Shown here: positions 12,090-24,600 of the stretch, piece after piece
How positions within the stretch are numbered: position 1 is the stretch's first letter
Layout of the letters: each line of letters begins with the position of its first letter
Assembly: GCF_030247185.1 (NCBI RefSeq)
Contig: NC_080571.1
Coordinates: 6,817,001-6,881,000 of the forward strand
Direction: 5' to 3'
Source of the DNA: Malaya genurostris
Lineage: Eukaryota; Arthropoda; Insecta; Diptera; Culicidae
Length of the DNA stretch: 64,000 bases
Position numbers and translations under genes: made by a program
The notes under the pieces: generated by a model
The model's input: the letters and a program-made list of their open reading frames with translations, nothing else
Told to the model about the DNA's origin: nothing
Database searches by the model: none

Positions 12090-12706
12090 AGTTTTAAATA
12101 TACTCATGCAGGATTGAAAAAGTCTGTACACTCGAAGAAAAGTCTGTGGGCTTTAAGTTTTCTTCAAAGTATGATGCACGGAATTGGTATAGCGAACAAT
12201 ACTTTACCGTCGTCGTTGGGGAGGATGTGAGCGATGCGGACAGGTCGATTCAAGGGGAGAAATTCGGTCGAAAGGTACTGGTATGGCAAGCAATATGGTC
12301 CTGTGGTTTGAATTCAACCATTTTTTACACTACCGGAACTATAAATGCTGAAATCTATCGATCTGAGTGTCTCCAGAAGAGATTGCTGCCTTTATATAAG
12401 AAGCATAGTTTGTTTGGCCGGATTTAGCGTTGGCGCACTATGCCAAAACCACTCTCAAATGGCTTGCGAAAAAGGGTATAAATTTTGTTGAGAAAAATAT
12501 CAATCCACCAAATTACTTCAGCTTCGACCCATAGAACGTTACTGGGCAATCGTGAAGGGGGTCTTCAAGAAGACTGGTAAGGCAGCTGAGAACATGCAGG
12601 AGTTCAAAAAAATTTGAGCTCAAGCGTCCAAAAAATGCGATGCAACAATTGTCCGGAACTTGATGAAGAGCGTTCAGTCAAAAGCTCGAAAATTCGTTAA
12701 GGAATA
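12090..12706 (+). pseudogene. Broken ITmD37E-type Tc1/mariner transposase, C-terminal part
   Basis: The frame from 12146 reads 'FGRKVLVWQAIWSCG' and 'ECLQKRLLPLY', then a frameshift near 12424 leads into 'PDLALAHYAKTTLKW', another near 12530 into 'PIERYWAIVKGVF', and a TGA at about 12616 precedes the terminal 'SKARKFVKE' and a TAA at 12704-12706. These are the second catalytic D (in PDLA) and catalytic E (in PIER); counting across the frameshift gives about 37 residues between them, the DD37E spacing. The first catalytic D region is missing or unreadable. The gene is dead through at least two frameshifts and one stop. A second remnant of the same type lies 0.5 kb downstream in the same orientation. 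Known of the family: cut-and-paste at TA sites, in the nucleus. Confidence 0.8.
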
Positions 12707-13140
12707 ACTTAAATTCCATCCGGCTTTCATTATGTTCAAGTTTAACCCCGTACAAAAAAGGATCACTTTTTAGTTTGAATAAAATACCGTTTCGTATCAT
12801 AATTAGAAAGAAAAATTTGGCTAGCTTATTTTCGATACACTCCTTATATCCATGGTCACTAGACAACAGAAGCGTCAATAGTAGCAAACAGAAACGAGAA
12901 GATTTGCAATTCCAGAACGTCAATCAGATAAATTAGTAGACGCATTCACTAACTGTCGTGAAGACATAAGAGATGCGGCAAGGAATATTCAAATTATTTC
13001 TTTCCGAAACACACCGAAAATCTCGGAAGTAAATATGCTGAGTTTTATTGGTAATCGACAACGAAAACAATTTCGTAATCTCACTGATGATTTTTTCTCA
13101 TCATACAAGTGATGTCTTTTAATTATTTCCATAAGTTTAT
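12707..13140. other. Spacer between two transposase remnants
   Basis: It holds the probable 3' untranslated end of the first remnant and AT-rich sequence leading to the second. The 81-codon minus-strand frame is not recognisable. No inverted termini could be matched for either remnant. Confidence 0.35.
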
Positions 13141-13146
13141 TTCAAA

Positions 13147-14060
13147 ATGTGTGTACTTCAAACAAAACAACGTCGAAATATTGGGCACAGAGCTCGGACT
13201 GTCACTGAGAAATATAGCAAAATGTATGAGGTAAGTGAGAAAGTCGTGCGAAAAGCGATCAGGAAGTTTGGTGAAGACAATAGCTTTGATAAAAAGCCGA
13301 AACTTCTCGATAAAAAGGCCACTAATTCGTGCTTGGATAAACGTATACTGATGACGTTCGACCAGAAGATGGAAGTTTTAGTGTAGGTTCTGGTCAAAAA
13401 ACTACAAGGATTTCAAAATAATAGCAAAATCGCAGCCTGAAGGTCCGGAGCTCAAAAGTTGATTGACGCTTGCTGGAAATGAACTGTATAAACATGGACA
13501 ATGAAACCTACGTAAAACTCGATTACACACTATTACCAAGCCCACAATATTATACTTTGCAAAAAGGTACGTATTGAATCCGAAACGTTGATTCAAGTTG
13601 AAAAATTTTGTAAGAAAGCTATAGTTTGGCAAGCTAATTGCGGCTGCGGTACGATTTCACCGCTCTTAATCACAATTGCTTCAATAAACAGCAAAATATA
13701 CATCAAGAAACGTTTATAGCAATGACTTCTATTCGTGATTCAATCTCTACTGTCTACTGGCCAGATCTGGCGTCTTACCATTACGTAAAATCAACGGTAG
13801 AATGGAATACCGATAAAAAGTTATTTTCGGTTTTAAAATATGGACATCCACAAAATTGCTCAAAAATTCTATCAATTGCAAAATTTTGGGTATTACTGAA
13901 GGTATATCTTTGGAACCACGTCTCTTCTGCCATCCAACAGTATGAAAAAGATTAGAGCAAAGTGTCTAAATATCTTGCCCAGAAGTCTATACTGAATCTA
14001 GCGAAAAACATTTGCAAGAAAGTGCGCCAGCTAGCTTACAATTCTTACCTCGTGCAAAAT
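13147..14060 (+). pseudogene. Broken ITmD37E-type transposase, near full length
   Basis: An N-terminal frame (13147-13385) has helix-turn-helix-like content ('EVSEKVVRKAIRKFG'). After a stop and frame changes the first catalytic region 'MDNETYVKLD' appears near 13495, then 'KKAIVWQANCGCG' near 13613-13650. The frame 13638-13955 contains 'WPDLASYHY' with the second catalytic D. Counting 37 residues onward reaches 'SIAKFW', where the expected 'PIEKFW' glutamate is alanine (GAA to GCA). The C-terminal 'KNICKKVRQLA' region closes the match near 14040. Catalytic loss, stops and frameshifts make it inactive. It differs enough from the 12.1-kb remnant to be a separate copy, not a tandem duplication. 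Confidence 0.8.
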
Positions 14061-14314
14061 GACAGCCAATATTGAAAATCCAATAACAATTCATTTTCAA
14101 CACTTTTGTTTAATTTCCACTGAAAACTTGGAGTGTAAATATATTTTGAGACGGCCGGTGGGTAATTCACTTTAAAAAAATGGAGAAAGTATAAGGAGTA
14201 CAGGGTGTTGCATCTTCTATGTCGGTATGTAAACGCTGAATAACTTTCACATTTACCAACCGAATAATTGCATCAGATATGTTTTGGAAATGTCAATTCA
14301 GTACAATTTTTGCC

Positions 14315-14560
14315 ATGGATCGCTTCACACCGAAACAACGCGCTGAAATAGTGACACTTTACATTGAAAATAGTCGTTCGAAAAATATCGCGACGACATT
14401 GACTGGCCACCCGGATCACCTGATTTAAACCCCCCCTCTCCGGACTTCTTTTTGTAGGTTATGCGTGAAAAGCAAAGGTTTACACTAATCAGTCTCAAAC
14501 TATTCGTGCTGAAATCGACGCTATAGCACCCGAGATTTTGTAGCTACTAATCAAGGTGCC
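14315..14560 (+). pseudogene. Deletion-fused mariner transposase fragment
   Basis: An ATG at 14315 starts 'MDRFTPKQRAEIVTLYIENS', a mariner-type N-terminus. After about 28 codons the frame jumps by one base into 'DWPPGSPDL', the segment just before the third catalytic residue in mariner transposases, then 'DFFL' and a TAG where tryptophan of 'FLWGY' would be expected. 'TIRAEIDAIAPEIL' follows as the C-terminal region. The central catalytic domain is missing, so this is an internal deletion with added point damage. It lies within the TIR-bounded element 14201-16654. Confidence 0.7.
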
Positions 14561-14625
14561 ACCACTTAATTGTTATTGTTTTCAAAAACTAGCCATAAAA
14601 AAATTGTAAGAAACCAAACTGAATA

Positions 14626-16513
14626 AAAAAACGTGTTTAATCCACCTAGCAGTGAGATGATACCTTTTTTTATCAATCCGCATCTGTTTTTTGCATGAAT
14701 ATTCTTCGGTGTTCGTTTTAAGCGACAATTTGAGATTTTAATCACTCATTACTCTGTAATGTCGAAACTGCAAATCGGATCGAATTTGAATATAGAAGTG
14801 GGACATTCGATGAAACATTCCATGATATGTCGAAGTAAGTTCCATTTTAGAGTTTACGGTAATTTAAAGTACTTCCAGAGCCGGTATTCAGGAATCAGCA
14901 TAACCCAAACCGATTCGTATGGCCATATGACGAATAAATTACAACAGTGTTGAGTCCAACTTTGAAGCTTTTCGGGATTGTCATCTTCTATATCGGTTTG
15001 AATTTTAAAAATTCATCATCATGTAATTCGAGAACCGGAAGTCATAATTGGATAAAATTAATTAATTTTTGTATGTATGCATAAAATTAATTAATTTTGT
15101 ATATAAGTTTGTTTTAATTTGAATTTTTGTTTCTGAAATTTGATTAGGCTTTTTTTGAGAAAACGATTGAGCTTTGAGAAACGATTTTATACTGGAACCG
15201 GAATTCTAAAATCGGTATGGCCGAAGTCAGATAAATTCACCTGAGTAGCTGTATAGTTTACATTTGTTTCAAAATATTTGAAAATCAGTGAAGAAATCTT
15301 TGAGAAATCAAAGCACGAATTAAATTTTAGGTGCCTTCTGATTCGACAACTGAATACCACTAAAACTGAAAATAGTTAATTTTTTTTGTCGACTATCCAA
15401 ATCTGCTAACCCGATAAACCTGATTAATTTATGTGGAATATACATTTTTATAACAATCACCCTGTATCTCCGAAACCGGAAGTTGGATCTGACTGAAGAG
15501 TAAGATGTTTTATAGAATATTGAAACTTTTCATTTGAATCTTAGATGATTCTTAGATTTCATTTGAATCTTAGATCGGTTCAGCCATCTACGAGAAAAAT
15601 GAGTTTTAATTTCGTTTCACATATCATCCTGTAGTTCCGGAACCAGAGGTCGGAACCAAACATAATTCAGGAACTTTGTTTGGGAGCATACGACTTTTCG
15701 TATGAATCTGAGTTTGCAGAAAAGAAATTTTCCGAGAAAATTGAGTGAAATTATTTGTCACACACGCATTTGCTGATGTCGACGAACTGATTCGAATGGT
15801 ATATGGATGTTATGTTCTTCCAGCATTTATTGCTGTAAGTAGTTTGAAACAATATAATTAAAAAAAATTCTGCCATCATCTAGTTTACATGTCATATTCG
15901 AACGATTATGTTGCCAAAAATGAGCCGTGCTAAAATCGGTCCGAGGCTAAATGTCATGAAAAGGGATGCTGTACACTGTCTTTTTGGTACTTAGAAACAA
16001 TTGTATGTACCAGTATAAAAAATCGTGTTTTCCGTTGCTCACAAGCATTTCTTTGTCATACAGCGCTCAAAACTCCCACTGCTGGAATAGGGGGAAAAGT
16101 CTCTTACACAAAAATTTCGATATCTCCGTTAAAAATGGACGGATTTTAACAATCTATGGCTTGTTGGATAGGTATTACCGTGCGGAATCTAAGTCTGAAA
16201 ACATATTCTGTTTTCAAGGTCAATTGTGACAGATACTGTCAAAAAACTGAAAATTTTGACATAAAACTTCGAATAACTCAAAAAGTAAACATCCGATCTC
16301 AAAACCATTCAATAGCGTTCTGGGTGACGGGGAGACCTTTCATTTGCGACTAGTTTGATCAAAATCGGTCCAGGCATCTCTGAGATCTCGACCTCTTAGT
16401 TGACAACACACATACAGACACACACACATACACACACACACACAGACATTTGCTCAGTTCGTCGAGCTGAATCGATTGGTATATGTCATTCGGCCCTCCG
16501 GGCCTCGGAAAAA
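14626..16513 (+). repeat. Dispersed mosquito repeat, copy 2 (right inverted arm)
   Basis: It opens 'aaaaacgtgtttaatccacc' and ends with a (CA)n tract at 16409-16442, 'gttcgtcgagctgaatcgat' and the hairpin GGCCCTCCGGGCC followed by 'tcgg'. It matches the reverse complement of 1-1878 with only scattered differences. It lies inside the deleted mariner-like element, so it arrived later than that element. It is non-coding. Confidence 0.85.
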
Positions 16514-16656
16514 TTTTCGAAATTTAGAGCGAATTCTATACCTATTTTTTATATATATAAAAAAAGGTAAAACATATAAATCACATAAATCGGGTGTTTT
16601 TTTTTTCAAAATTATTCAATGTTTACATACCGACATACAACATAGAGCACCCTGTA

Positions 16657-19009
16657 CTCCTGAATACCCTCATTGTATTTTCTATTCCCTCATTTTATCA
16701 ACACTTTTAACTATCTGCATCCACAAAGGAAACAAATTATTCTTGCCAGTTATAAAAAAAAACATGTTGAGATACATAACTTTTGGCATTTTGTTTATTG
16801 GGACATTTATCTGTAGACAAACAATTCAAGGTGTGAAACTTCATCCGGAGCACAAAATCATGTCGCTAATATATTTTATGTGAATTGGATTTACAATTTG
16901 GATTGTGGGTCAACGCAGGCTTGCCATGCGAAAGTTGGCAGCAAACACAGAAGTTCACCGTGAGTTGTTGTACTGCAGATAGAGAAATATTTGTTGTCAA
17001 AGACAAAAAAAAAGACAAAAAAAATGGAAGGCCAAAAAGGAGAAAACTGATTCAAGAGTATCGTTCACGTTTGAATAAATAAATACAAAAGACAGGGAAG
17101 CTCTTATTTTTCCTCTCGAAGCAAACTGCATCCCCGCACAATCGAAAAAAAAGGCTTAAACTGTCGTTACGTTTACGGACTGTGCTTGAACTCTTGTGTA
17201 AGGAGTTTCTTTTTTTTCTTGTCTCTTACTCTCAAACATTTTGCACGAGGTAAGAGCCAACCGAAGAATCCGAAAAAAATAATGGTACGTATTTAGAGAA
17301 AATGAGAAAAGTTTCTACAGTCAACTCAAGCTGTACGGTGATTTTTCCGATTGGAGTCGACATTGTTCAAAACGAAGAACCTTAACCTCATCGAGTCCAA
17401 AATCCATTCGGTAGCTAACGAGCTGGAGTTGGGAGACAAACAAAATATGATTTAATTTGAAATATTTTGAATTGAATTGAAATGCTTTATTCAAGGAACC
17501 ATTAGCCATTAGGGTAACGTGAATACATTTCATAAATCCCGCATGTAAAGGTACACATCCCGAACAGTTCTCACGTGTTCCCCGAAGACAGCTCAAATCT
17601 GGCATCTGCTGTATGAATTTTCCGAGAAAGGCACCCGGTTACTGATAAGGCGGTGTGCTGGGTGAATCGCAAAGTACAAGACGCCGTACAAGAAATCGCC
17701 CGAAACAGATTTTGCATTGTTCGCTCGAAACTGACAACACAATATGCAGTTGCCACTTGCCAGTAAATACCGTGTAAATGCTCAGCTCGACTAAATACGT
17801 GTCGCAAGGACGACCGGAGCGATATTCCGTCGGTGCTGCTTGGTTGGAATTAAATCTTGCCCCCGAAGGCGACATCAATGGAGCGGTGCTGGCATGTCGC
17901 ATACAGAGAAACATTCCCCATACCTATTTTTCACTTACGTATGTGTGTGTGTCTATGTACGTACGTACGTATCTACAAGCAAATAGTACCAGCTGTTGGA
18001 AATGGCGAGCCCTAGCCGGCGGCTGATGACAACGATAATCATCTTTCACATTTCCAATAGCACACAACGATATACAAACACAACGGCGCACGCAAATACA
18101 CACACATCCACGTGAGCACAAAGTCGAACACCTACATACAAAGCAAGTGTTATGCTTGCGGGTTCTACTAGGCAGCCGCAAATTGCTTGTCAAACCCCTT
18201 TGGGAAAACGGAACAACGTCGAAGACGACTTCTTCAAGCATGCAAGCGTCTTACGGTTTATGCTTCACCCGTCATCATCGACGATCAAAGGGATTAGATA
18301 GGTATGCTTATGTTCACGAAGCTGGCAGAAATCGGTTGCGGGTGATAAGGTCCTTCTGGTATGGAACAGATACCGACCGGGCTGAATCGGGTGCAACAGG
18401 ATTTTGGTGTCACCGTCATGCATACACATTTTGTCGGATGCACCGGAGCGTTGGAATAAACCACGAAAGGTGAGGGACTGTCTGCTTCTTGCAGCCAGAA
18501 ATTGGTGGGCGTGAAACGCTCTTTTCAACCGCTCCGATGTTCCAAAGTGCTTGAGGTTCAGTTTAGTGAGATTTTGTTGTGGCCAGTTATTTTATACCAG
18601 TTTTGATGTTCTTTCTTGTTTGATTTCTTCTGTTTACTTACTCTTATGGGCGGTGGATCGTTAATCAAACTTCGGCTATCAGAATCGTAACTAAGTGGCT
18701 CAGATGACGCGTTCAATCAATGATTTTCAAATCGATTTAGTCCTTTCATTACGGTTTCCCAGTAATCAAATAAAAGAGTATGTTTTCGCAGTACCCTGAG
18801 GTGACCGCCATGATGGAATTTGTAAAAAATTATTGCACAATTAATATTTTAAAACATTTATTTCTTGCGGTTACTTCTGGGAAACTATTTAAATTAGATT
18901 CAGCGTCAGATTAGTATTATATTGCTAAAAAAAACTTAAAGAGCAAAAATTAGATTTTCTATGAGCCATTCAGAAGGTTCCCCTGATATCGCACGTTTTC
19001 ACATAGGAC
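16657..19009. other. No recognisable gene; GC-richer island at 17.5-18.5 kb
   Basis: 16660-17500 is AT-rich without a family match. 17540-18550 is of more balanced composition with overlapping frames of 75-108 codons on both strands, a (GT)n/(TACG)n tract at 17938-17972 and (CA)n phrases at 18070-18110. Frames in both directions with no conserved motif argue against a protein. It may be unique host non-coding DNA. Confidence 0.35.
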
Positions 19010-19011
19010 TA

Positions 19012-20168
19012 CACTAAGGTCTCTTTTTACACGGGGGTTACGTACCGTGTTGAAAAAATCCGTGTAAAATAAAACCGTGTTTATTGCGGAAACTGTGCAA
19101 AAAAAACCGCTTAGAAAATTTGACGTAATCATTCCAAAATCTATAGATTTGAGTATTTGTTTATTTTGTTTTTGATTAAATGTAACTGTTTTTTCACAAT
19201 AAAAACGCAAATCTTAAAACCAGCCTGAGGTTACGAGATGGTCTAGTCATACTTGATAAAATACATCGGATGACAAATTAAAATTAGAACACTCAGGAAA
19301 CACATTGTACGAAGAGCAAATTAATCTACATGGTTCATGCCTTCTGTATAATGAATTTGGTTTTCAAAAGAAGGATAATACGTACAATTTAGAACGTTCG
19401 ACTAAAGAAGTGCTAATAATACCACCCATAAACACTTTCACTGCAAATAAAGTCTGAGAATAAGTTTTTTTCAATTCCGAAGTTGCGATGTGTAGTAAAC
19501 ACTAACGATCTTAATAGTAATTTTTTAATTAAACTGAGTGGGAAGACATGGGTATTAGATGAAGATCTGTGCACGCAGCGACAGAATTAAAGGGGAAGAG
19601 TTCAAAGAGATGAATATGGATCAAATTAGAAAAGGTGTCATGCTGAAGCAACTCATTTCATCGGCGAAAATCATAATACTATTAGAGTTATATCATTCAA
19701 ATGGGTATAAAATACTGTACTGCTCGATATGATGAAAAGTTGAAGAGATTAGTAAACCCGACTGTTTTTTCAACGCTACGAAATTCTCGATGATATCAAT
19801 GACGATGCTGACATCATACACCACAACTGAGCGAAAGAGACGTTGTCGTGTAATTTACAACAGGGATTGAAGATCTGAAGACTGTTTAATCATTTTATGG
19901 AACAACAGTCAATGATCTCGTGAATTGTTGAGTGTTAACTTTCAAACTTTAAATTAGCTCTCACAATCGTTTTCTTACAGAAAACCTGTTCCCATTTTTA
20001 AAATTTTTCTCAAAAAATAAATGATAGTGCTTTTTGAACTGTCATCAGAAACCGTGTTAATTGCGAAAACCGCGTAAATGAAAACCGTGTTAATTCCGGA
20101 ATCCGTGTAAAAAAGTCGTGTATAAAAAAACCGTGCGAAAAAATACCGTGTAAAAAGAGACCTTAGTG
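19012..20168. mobile_element. TA-flanked DNA transposon with CACTAAGG inverted ends
   Basis: Both ends read inward CACTAAGGTCTCTTTTTACA and continue CGG, a perfect 23-bp inverted pair, with TA at 19010-19011 and 20169-20170. The subterminal regions are packed with the phrase 'accgtgt(t/a)aa' (about 19048-19110 and 20045-20150), plausible transposase binding repeats. There is no intact frame, so the 1157-bp element is non-autonomous. TA duplication with 'ttattgcggaaac'-type ends suggests a pogo/Tigger-like relative, though the CACTA start is also worth comparing with CACTA/EnSpm; superfamily is not settled. Confidence 0.8.
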
Positions 20169-21497
20169 TACTCTTTAAATTCTATATAGGATTGCGAATT
20201 CAAAATATAAAAAAGCCGTGCAAACAGTGGTCAGGTCGTATCGATTCAAATAGGTGAAACTATATAACTATAATGCAAAAGCAGTTTCCTCCGTTACTGG
20301 TTGATGAATCTTCCAGAAAAAAAAACGTGCCTAATCCACCTAGCAGTGAGATGATACCTTTTTTTATCAATCTGCATGTGTTTTTTGCGTTAATATTCTT
20401 CGGTGTTTCAGTTTTCATAACATTATTTTAATGACCGTCGTTTTAAGCGGCGATTTTTTGAGATTTTAATCACTCATAACTCTGTAATTTTTTATTTATT
20501 TATTTATTTATTTATTTATCTATTTCTTTCCATCTGACCTGGATTGATCTCAATGGAGTTTTTGGTGGAGTGGGAAAAGCCCATTTGAAATTCATCAAAT
20601 GCGCGTAAAAACCCATGTCGAAACCGCAAATTGGATCGAATTTGAATCTGAAAGTGTGACAATCGATTGAACATTCTATGATATGTCGAAGTAAATTCCA
20701 CTTTAGAGTTTACGGTTATTCAAGGTACTTTCAGAGACGGTATCCATGAACCAGCATAACCCAATCCGATACGTATGGCCATAAATTAATATGACGAATA
20801 AATTGCAATAGTTTTGAGTCCAAGCTTTTCGGAATTGTCATCTTCAATATCGGTTTGAAATCCATCATCCTGTAATTCCAGAATCGGAAGCCAGATTTGT
20901 AAAAAATTAATTAATTTTATCTTTGTCGATTTGGCTTTTTTTGAAAAACGATTCGATACCGAAACCATAATTCGAAAATCGGTATAGACGAAGTCAGATA
21001 AATTCACATAAGTAGCTGTGTAGTTTACATTAGTTTCAAAATGTTCAAAATCCGTGAAGACATCTTTGAGAAATCGTCGTTGCGAATCGAAAACTGAATG
21101 CCATTAAAACTGAAATTAGACTATTTGGTTATCGACTATCCAAATCTGCAAACCCGATAAACCTGGGGTGGCATTATGTATCTCGATTCGACTGAAATTT
21201 TATCAAATCGACCACGTTTCGTATTATGGTTCTCGATTCGAAGTCGATCATCGAGCTTCGTTCGACTTCACTCGAAGAAGTATTAGATTATCGAGAAGTT
21301 TTGGCATTATGGAACCAAAACAATCGAGCTCGTAAACGACTGAACTCGATAAGAAATGGTCGAAAGCCTTATTACTATCGACTATGAGTTTTCGAATACG
21401 TTTCTTTTTTATTTAGGTAGTTATCGATAACATCTTAGATTTTCATAAACATATTAATATTGATAACCTTTATTTTAATGCATTGTTTTGTATATCG

Positions 21498-21640
<143 letters not shown>

Positions 21641-22454
21641 GTGTTTGGCATATTATGTACAAGTCGAACTGTTTAGAAAGCATATTAATTGAAGGCTGCG
21701 TGGTGTTTGCTTAAAATAACAAAAGTAAGTCGAAACTAACCTATGCCCAGTAACTGTAGTTTGTAATAAAATTTCTGAATCCTGTGGAATGAAAACGTCG
21801 CTCAAACGGATTGTAGGAAAAAGCTTATTCGCTCGATAACAATGAGCAAATAATGTTTTTACCCATATATCTAACTCAAGTAAATTGAAAAATTTGTCCA
21901 AACACCTTGAAAGTATTTAGAATATGCCAAAAGCATCACAATCTCGTGCTATTAGCGTATATTTGACTCTTCAATAGTACCTAAATAGATTATGAAGACT
22001 ACAAAGAATGGGTTGCTCCTGGTATATTAGCTAAAGCAATATCTCCTAATAAATATGATAAAATACTACAAAGAAAGCTGCAAAACCTAAAAGCCTTTGA
22101 CTAAAACTACACATATGGATGACGTAAATTGTATTAGACTTGAAACAGTATATGAAAAATTCAGAATTTTTTTATTATAATTTCAAAAGTTCATCGATAA
22201 ATTGTGTACAAGAACACGCTTGAAAAAATTCTTTACGTTTTCAAATGGAGTGGAAACGAATCTGTTTCTTGATTTAAATTTCAGAAATGTGTTCATGTTA
22301 ATTTCGTGCGGCAACTTAAAACCGCAGTATTACAAACAGTTTGCTTCTTTTCAGTACTTGAACTGAATAAATGTAATCGAAAATACTCGAACAATAATTC
22401 AGTTTATTCATGATTGCAATGTATATGGGTTTGTTTACCTATGTATGTTATGAC

Positions 22455-23125
22455 CAGAGATGCCAGATATTTTCATAGAAAATCTGTATTGATTCGTATA
22501 AAATATCTGTATTTATCTGTATTCGCTAATAAAATGAAATTTCTACAATACAATTATGTTAAAAGGTGTTATTTCAATAGATTATGGTTATAGAGTGGTA
22601 GATTAAATTTCATATCTTATATTATATTCATCGACGAAATTTTATAGTTTTTTCCCTATCAACAACAATTGAATTATGGTGCCATATATTTGTCTAATTT
22701 GAAAATGTTCACTTCATAAGTTGAGATGGATTTCCAAAACCAAATATGCAACGTCGAGTCAGGTAATACAACTGTCAGTCTGGCAATAATGTTTCATGAT
22801 ACCAAGACTTGTCTAACTTTTAAGTTCAATTTAGTTACAAATTTTAATATAAATGGATTTCAGTGTTCTTCATTAAATATCTGCACAAAAAATATATATT
22901 TTAAAAATGTGATTTGTACGTTGATTCCTAAAATTCTCGTCATTGCAATCAAATACTAATAGATAGCTCAAATACTAATAGATAGTTTAATTTTTTCCTT
23001 AATACTTTTGGTGAAATCTGTATTAAATTTAAGAAATCTGTAAGAAATTTGTACTCTGTATTAAATCTGTATGCGCATGTAAAAATCTGTATAATAAAGA
23101 TAAATCTGTATAAATGGCATCTCTG
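22455..23125. mobile_element. hAT-type MITE with 8-bp duplication GTTATGAC
   Basis: The ends CAGAGATGCCA and TGGCATCTCTG form an 11-bp inverted pair, flanked by exact GTTATGAC at 22447-22454 and 23126-23133. An 8-bp duplication with CA...TG ends is the hallmark of hAT elements. Subterminal repeats of 'aatctgtat' crowd both ends (for example 22482-22525 and 23020-23110), as hAT transposase sites often do. The 671 bp contain no transposase, only a 77-codon chance frame. It lies inside 21165-23283, so it is the younger insert. Confidence 0.92.
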
Positions 23126-23688
23126 GTTATGACAGCTCGAGCAGCGTCAGTCGAAATCTAGTACCACATTGTTAGGATCTCGATCACGAGGTCGAAAGCG
23201 ATACGTAATGCCTCAGTTCAGTCGAATCGACTTCAAAAATAATCGTTTCGAGCAACTCGATTCGAGATGCATAATGTCAGCCCTGATTAATTTATGTGAA
23301 ATAGACATTTTATACTAATCACCCTGTATCCCCTTAACCGGACGTTGGATTTGATTGAAAAGCAAGATGATTTATACGACCTTAAAACTTTTCATTTGAA
23401 TCTTAGATCGGTTCAGCCATCTACGAGAGAAGATCAGTCACACAATTTTAATTTCGTTTCACATATCATCCTGTAGTTCCGGAACCAGCAGTAAGATTTA
23501 AACATAAGTCAGAAACCTTGGAGCATACGACTTTTCATATGAATCTGAGTTTGTAGAAAACGGTTGTGTCATCTCCGAGAAAATTGATTGAAATTATTTG
23601 TCACACAGGCATTTGGTGATCTCGACGAACTGATTCGAATAGTATATGGGTGTTATGTTCTTCCAGCATTTATGACTGTAAGTAGTGC

Positions 23689-23905
<217 letters not shown>

Positions 23906-24004
23906 CAGTTTGTTTAGAAAACAGTTCCAAAGCAACTGATATTTGTCTTTTGGATTTCCATTCAACTACAACGAAGAAAACTGCTTTCGAGTTTTGCAAC
24001 AGTG

Positions 24005-24055
24005 GACGTTTTTTGACGTGAATACGTCTTACTTTACTATAGGGCACCTTTTCAA
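24005..24055 (-). repeat. Short copy of the GTCGTATTCACGAC repeat family
   Basis: The sequence 'gacgtgaatacgtcttactt' followed by 'tactatagggcaccttttc' matches the end of related copies at about 33590, 45760 and 52470. Only the terminal portion is present here. Confidence 0.55.
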
Positions 24056-24059
24056 AGAA

Positions 24060-24600
24060 AGAAGATGCTACAAGAACCCAAGCCTCTCTGGTTCTGTGTG
24101 GAATTAACCAAGAGAGAATCGCAAGTTGACAATTATTGCAGAAAATCGAATCGATGATTCGACTTGATGATTCTCATACTAGGTTGCAATATTTAAAAAC
24201 CCTTGTGTGGAGCATTCACATACATTTTCATAGACACAACTTATACAAACTTATACAAGGGTTTAAAAACTCTTGTGTGGAGCATTCACATACATTTTCA
24301 TAGACACAACTTATACAAAGGTTATATGCACATAGTTTAAATGAGCGGCAAAAGTAAAATGATTCTATCGCAATTATCCACTTCCTATGTAGAATCGGAT
24401 CGCGGAACGAGAATAAGCGACAGTTTATTGCTTCAGAGAGAATCGTCACAGCAGCGAGCTAACCTTTGATTCTCAGACAGATCATCGAGAGAAATTCGCT
24501 CTCGCACTGGTGTATATTCTATGTTAAATGAACCATGTCGGATTTTTGTTGGTGCGATGATATCCGTCTCTCTTTGATGGCACTGATTTAATCGTGTGAA
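24060..24600 (+). repeat. Dispersed repeat, inverted partner of 55850-56370
   Basis: Shared blocks include 'tctgtgtggaatta', 'gagagaatcgcaagttgaca', 'tgatgattctcatactaggt', 'gtggagcattcacatacatt' and 'gatatccgtctctctttgat'. A local tandem duplication of about 70 bp (24191-24260 and 24261-24330, each with 'cttgtgtggagcattcacat') is unique to this copy. No coding frame is seen. Confidence 0.75.

Larger units (their letters stand above)
14201..16654 (+). mobile_element. Internally deleted mariner-like element carrying a repeat insert
   Basis: The left end CAGGGTGTTGCATCTTCTAT... is mirrored at 16610-16654 (reading inward CAGGGTGCTCTATGTTGTAT...), and both continue into 'GTCGGTATGTAAAC'. TA flanks lie at 14199-14200 and 16655-16656, in the contexts 'ggag-TA' and 'TA-ctcc'. 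The element is 2454 bp, but 14626-16513 is a copy of the dispersed repeat, leaving about 570 bp of its own. That core contains a fused transposase fragment (14315-14560), so it is a deletion derivative later hit by the repeat. Confidence 0.75.
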
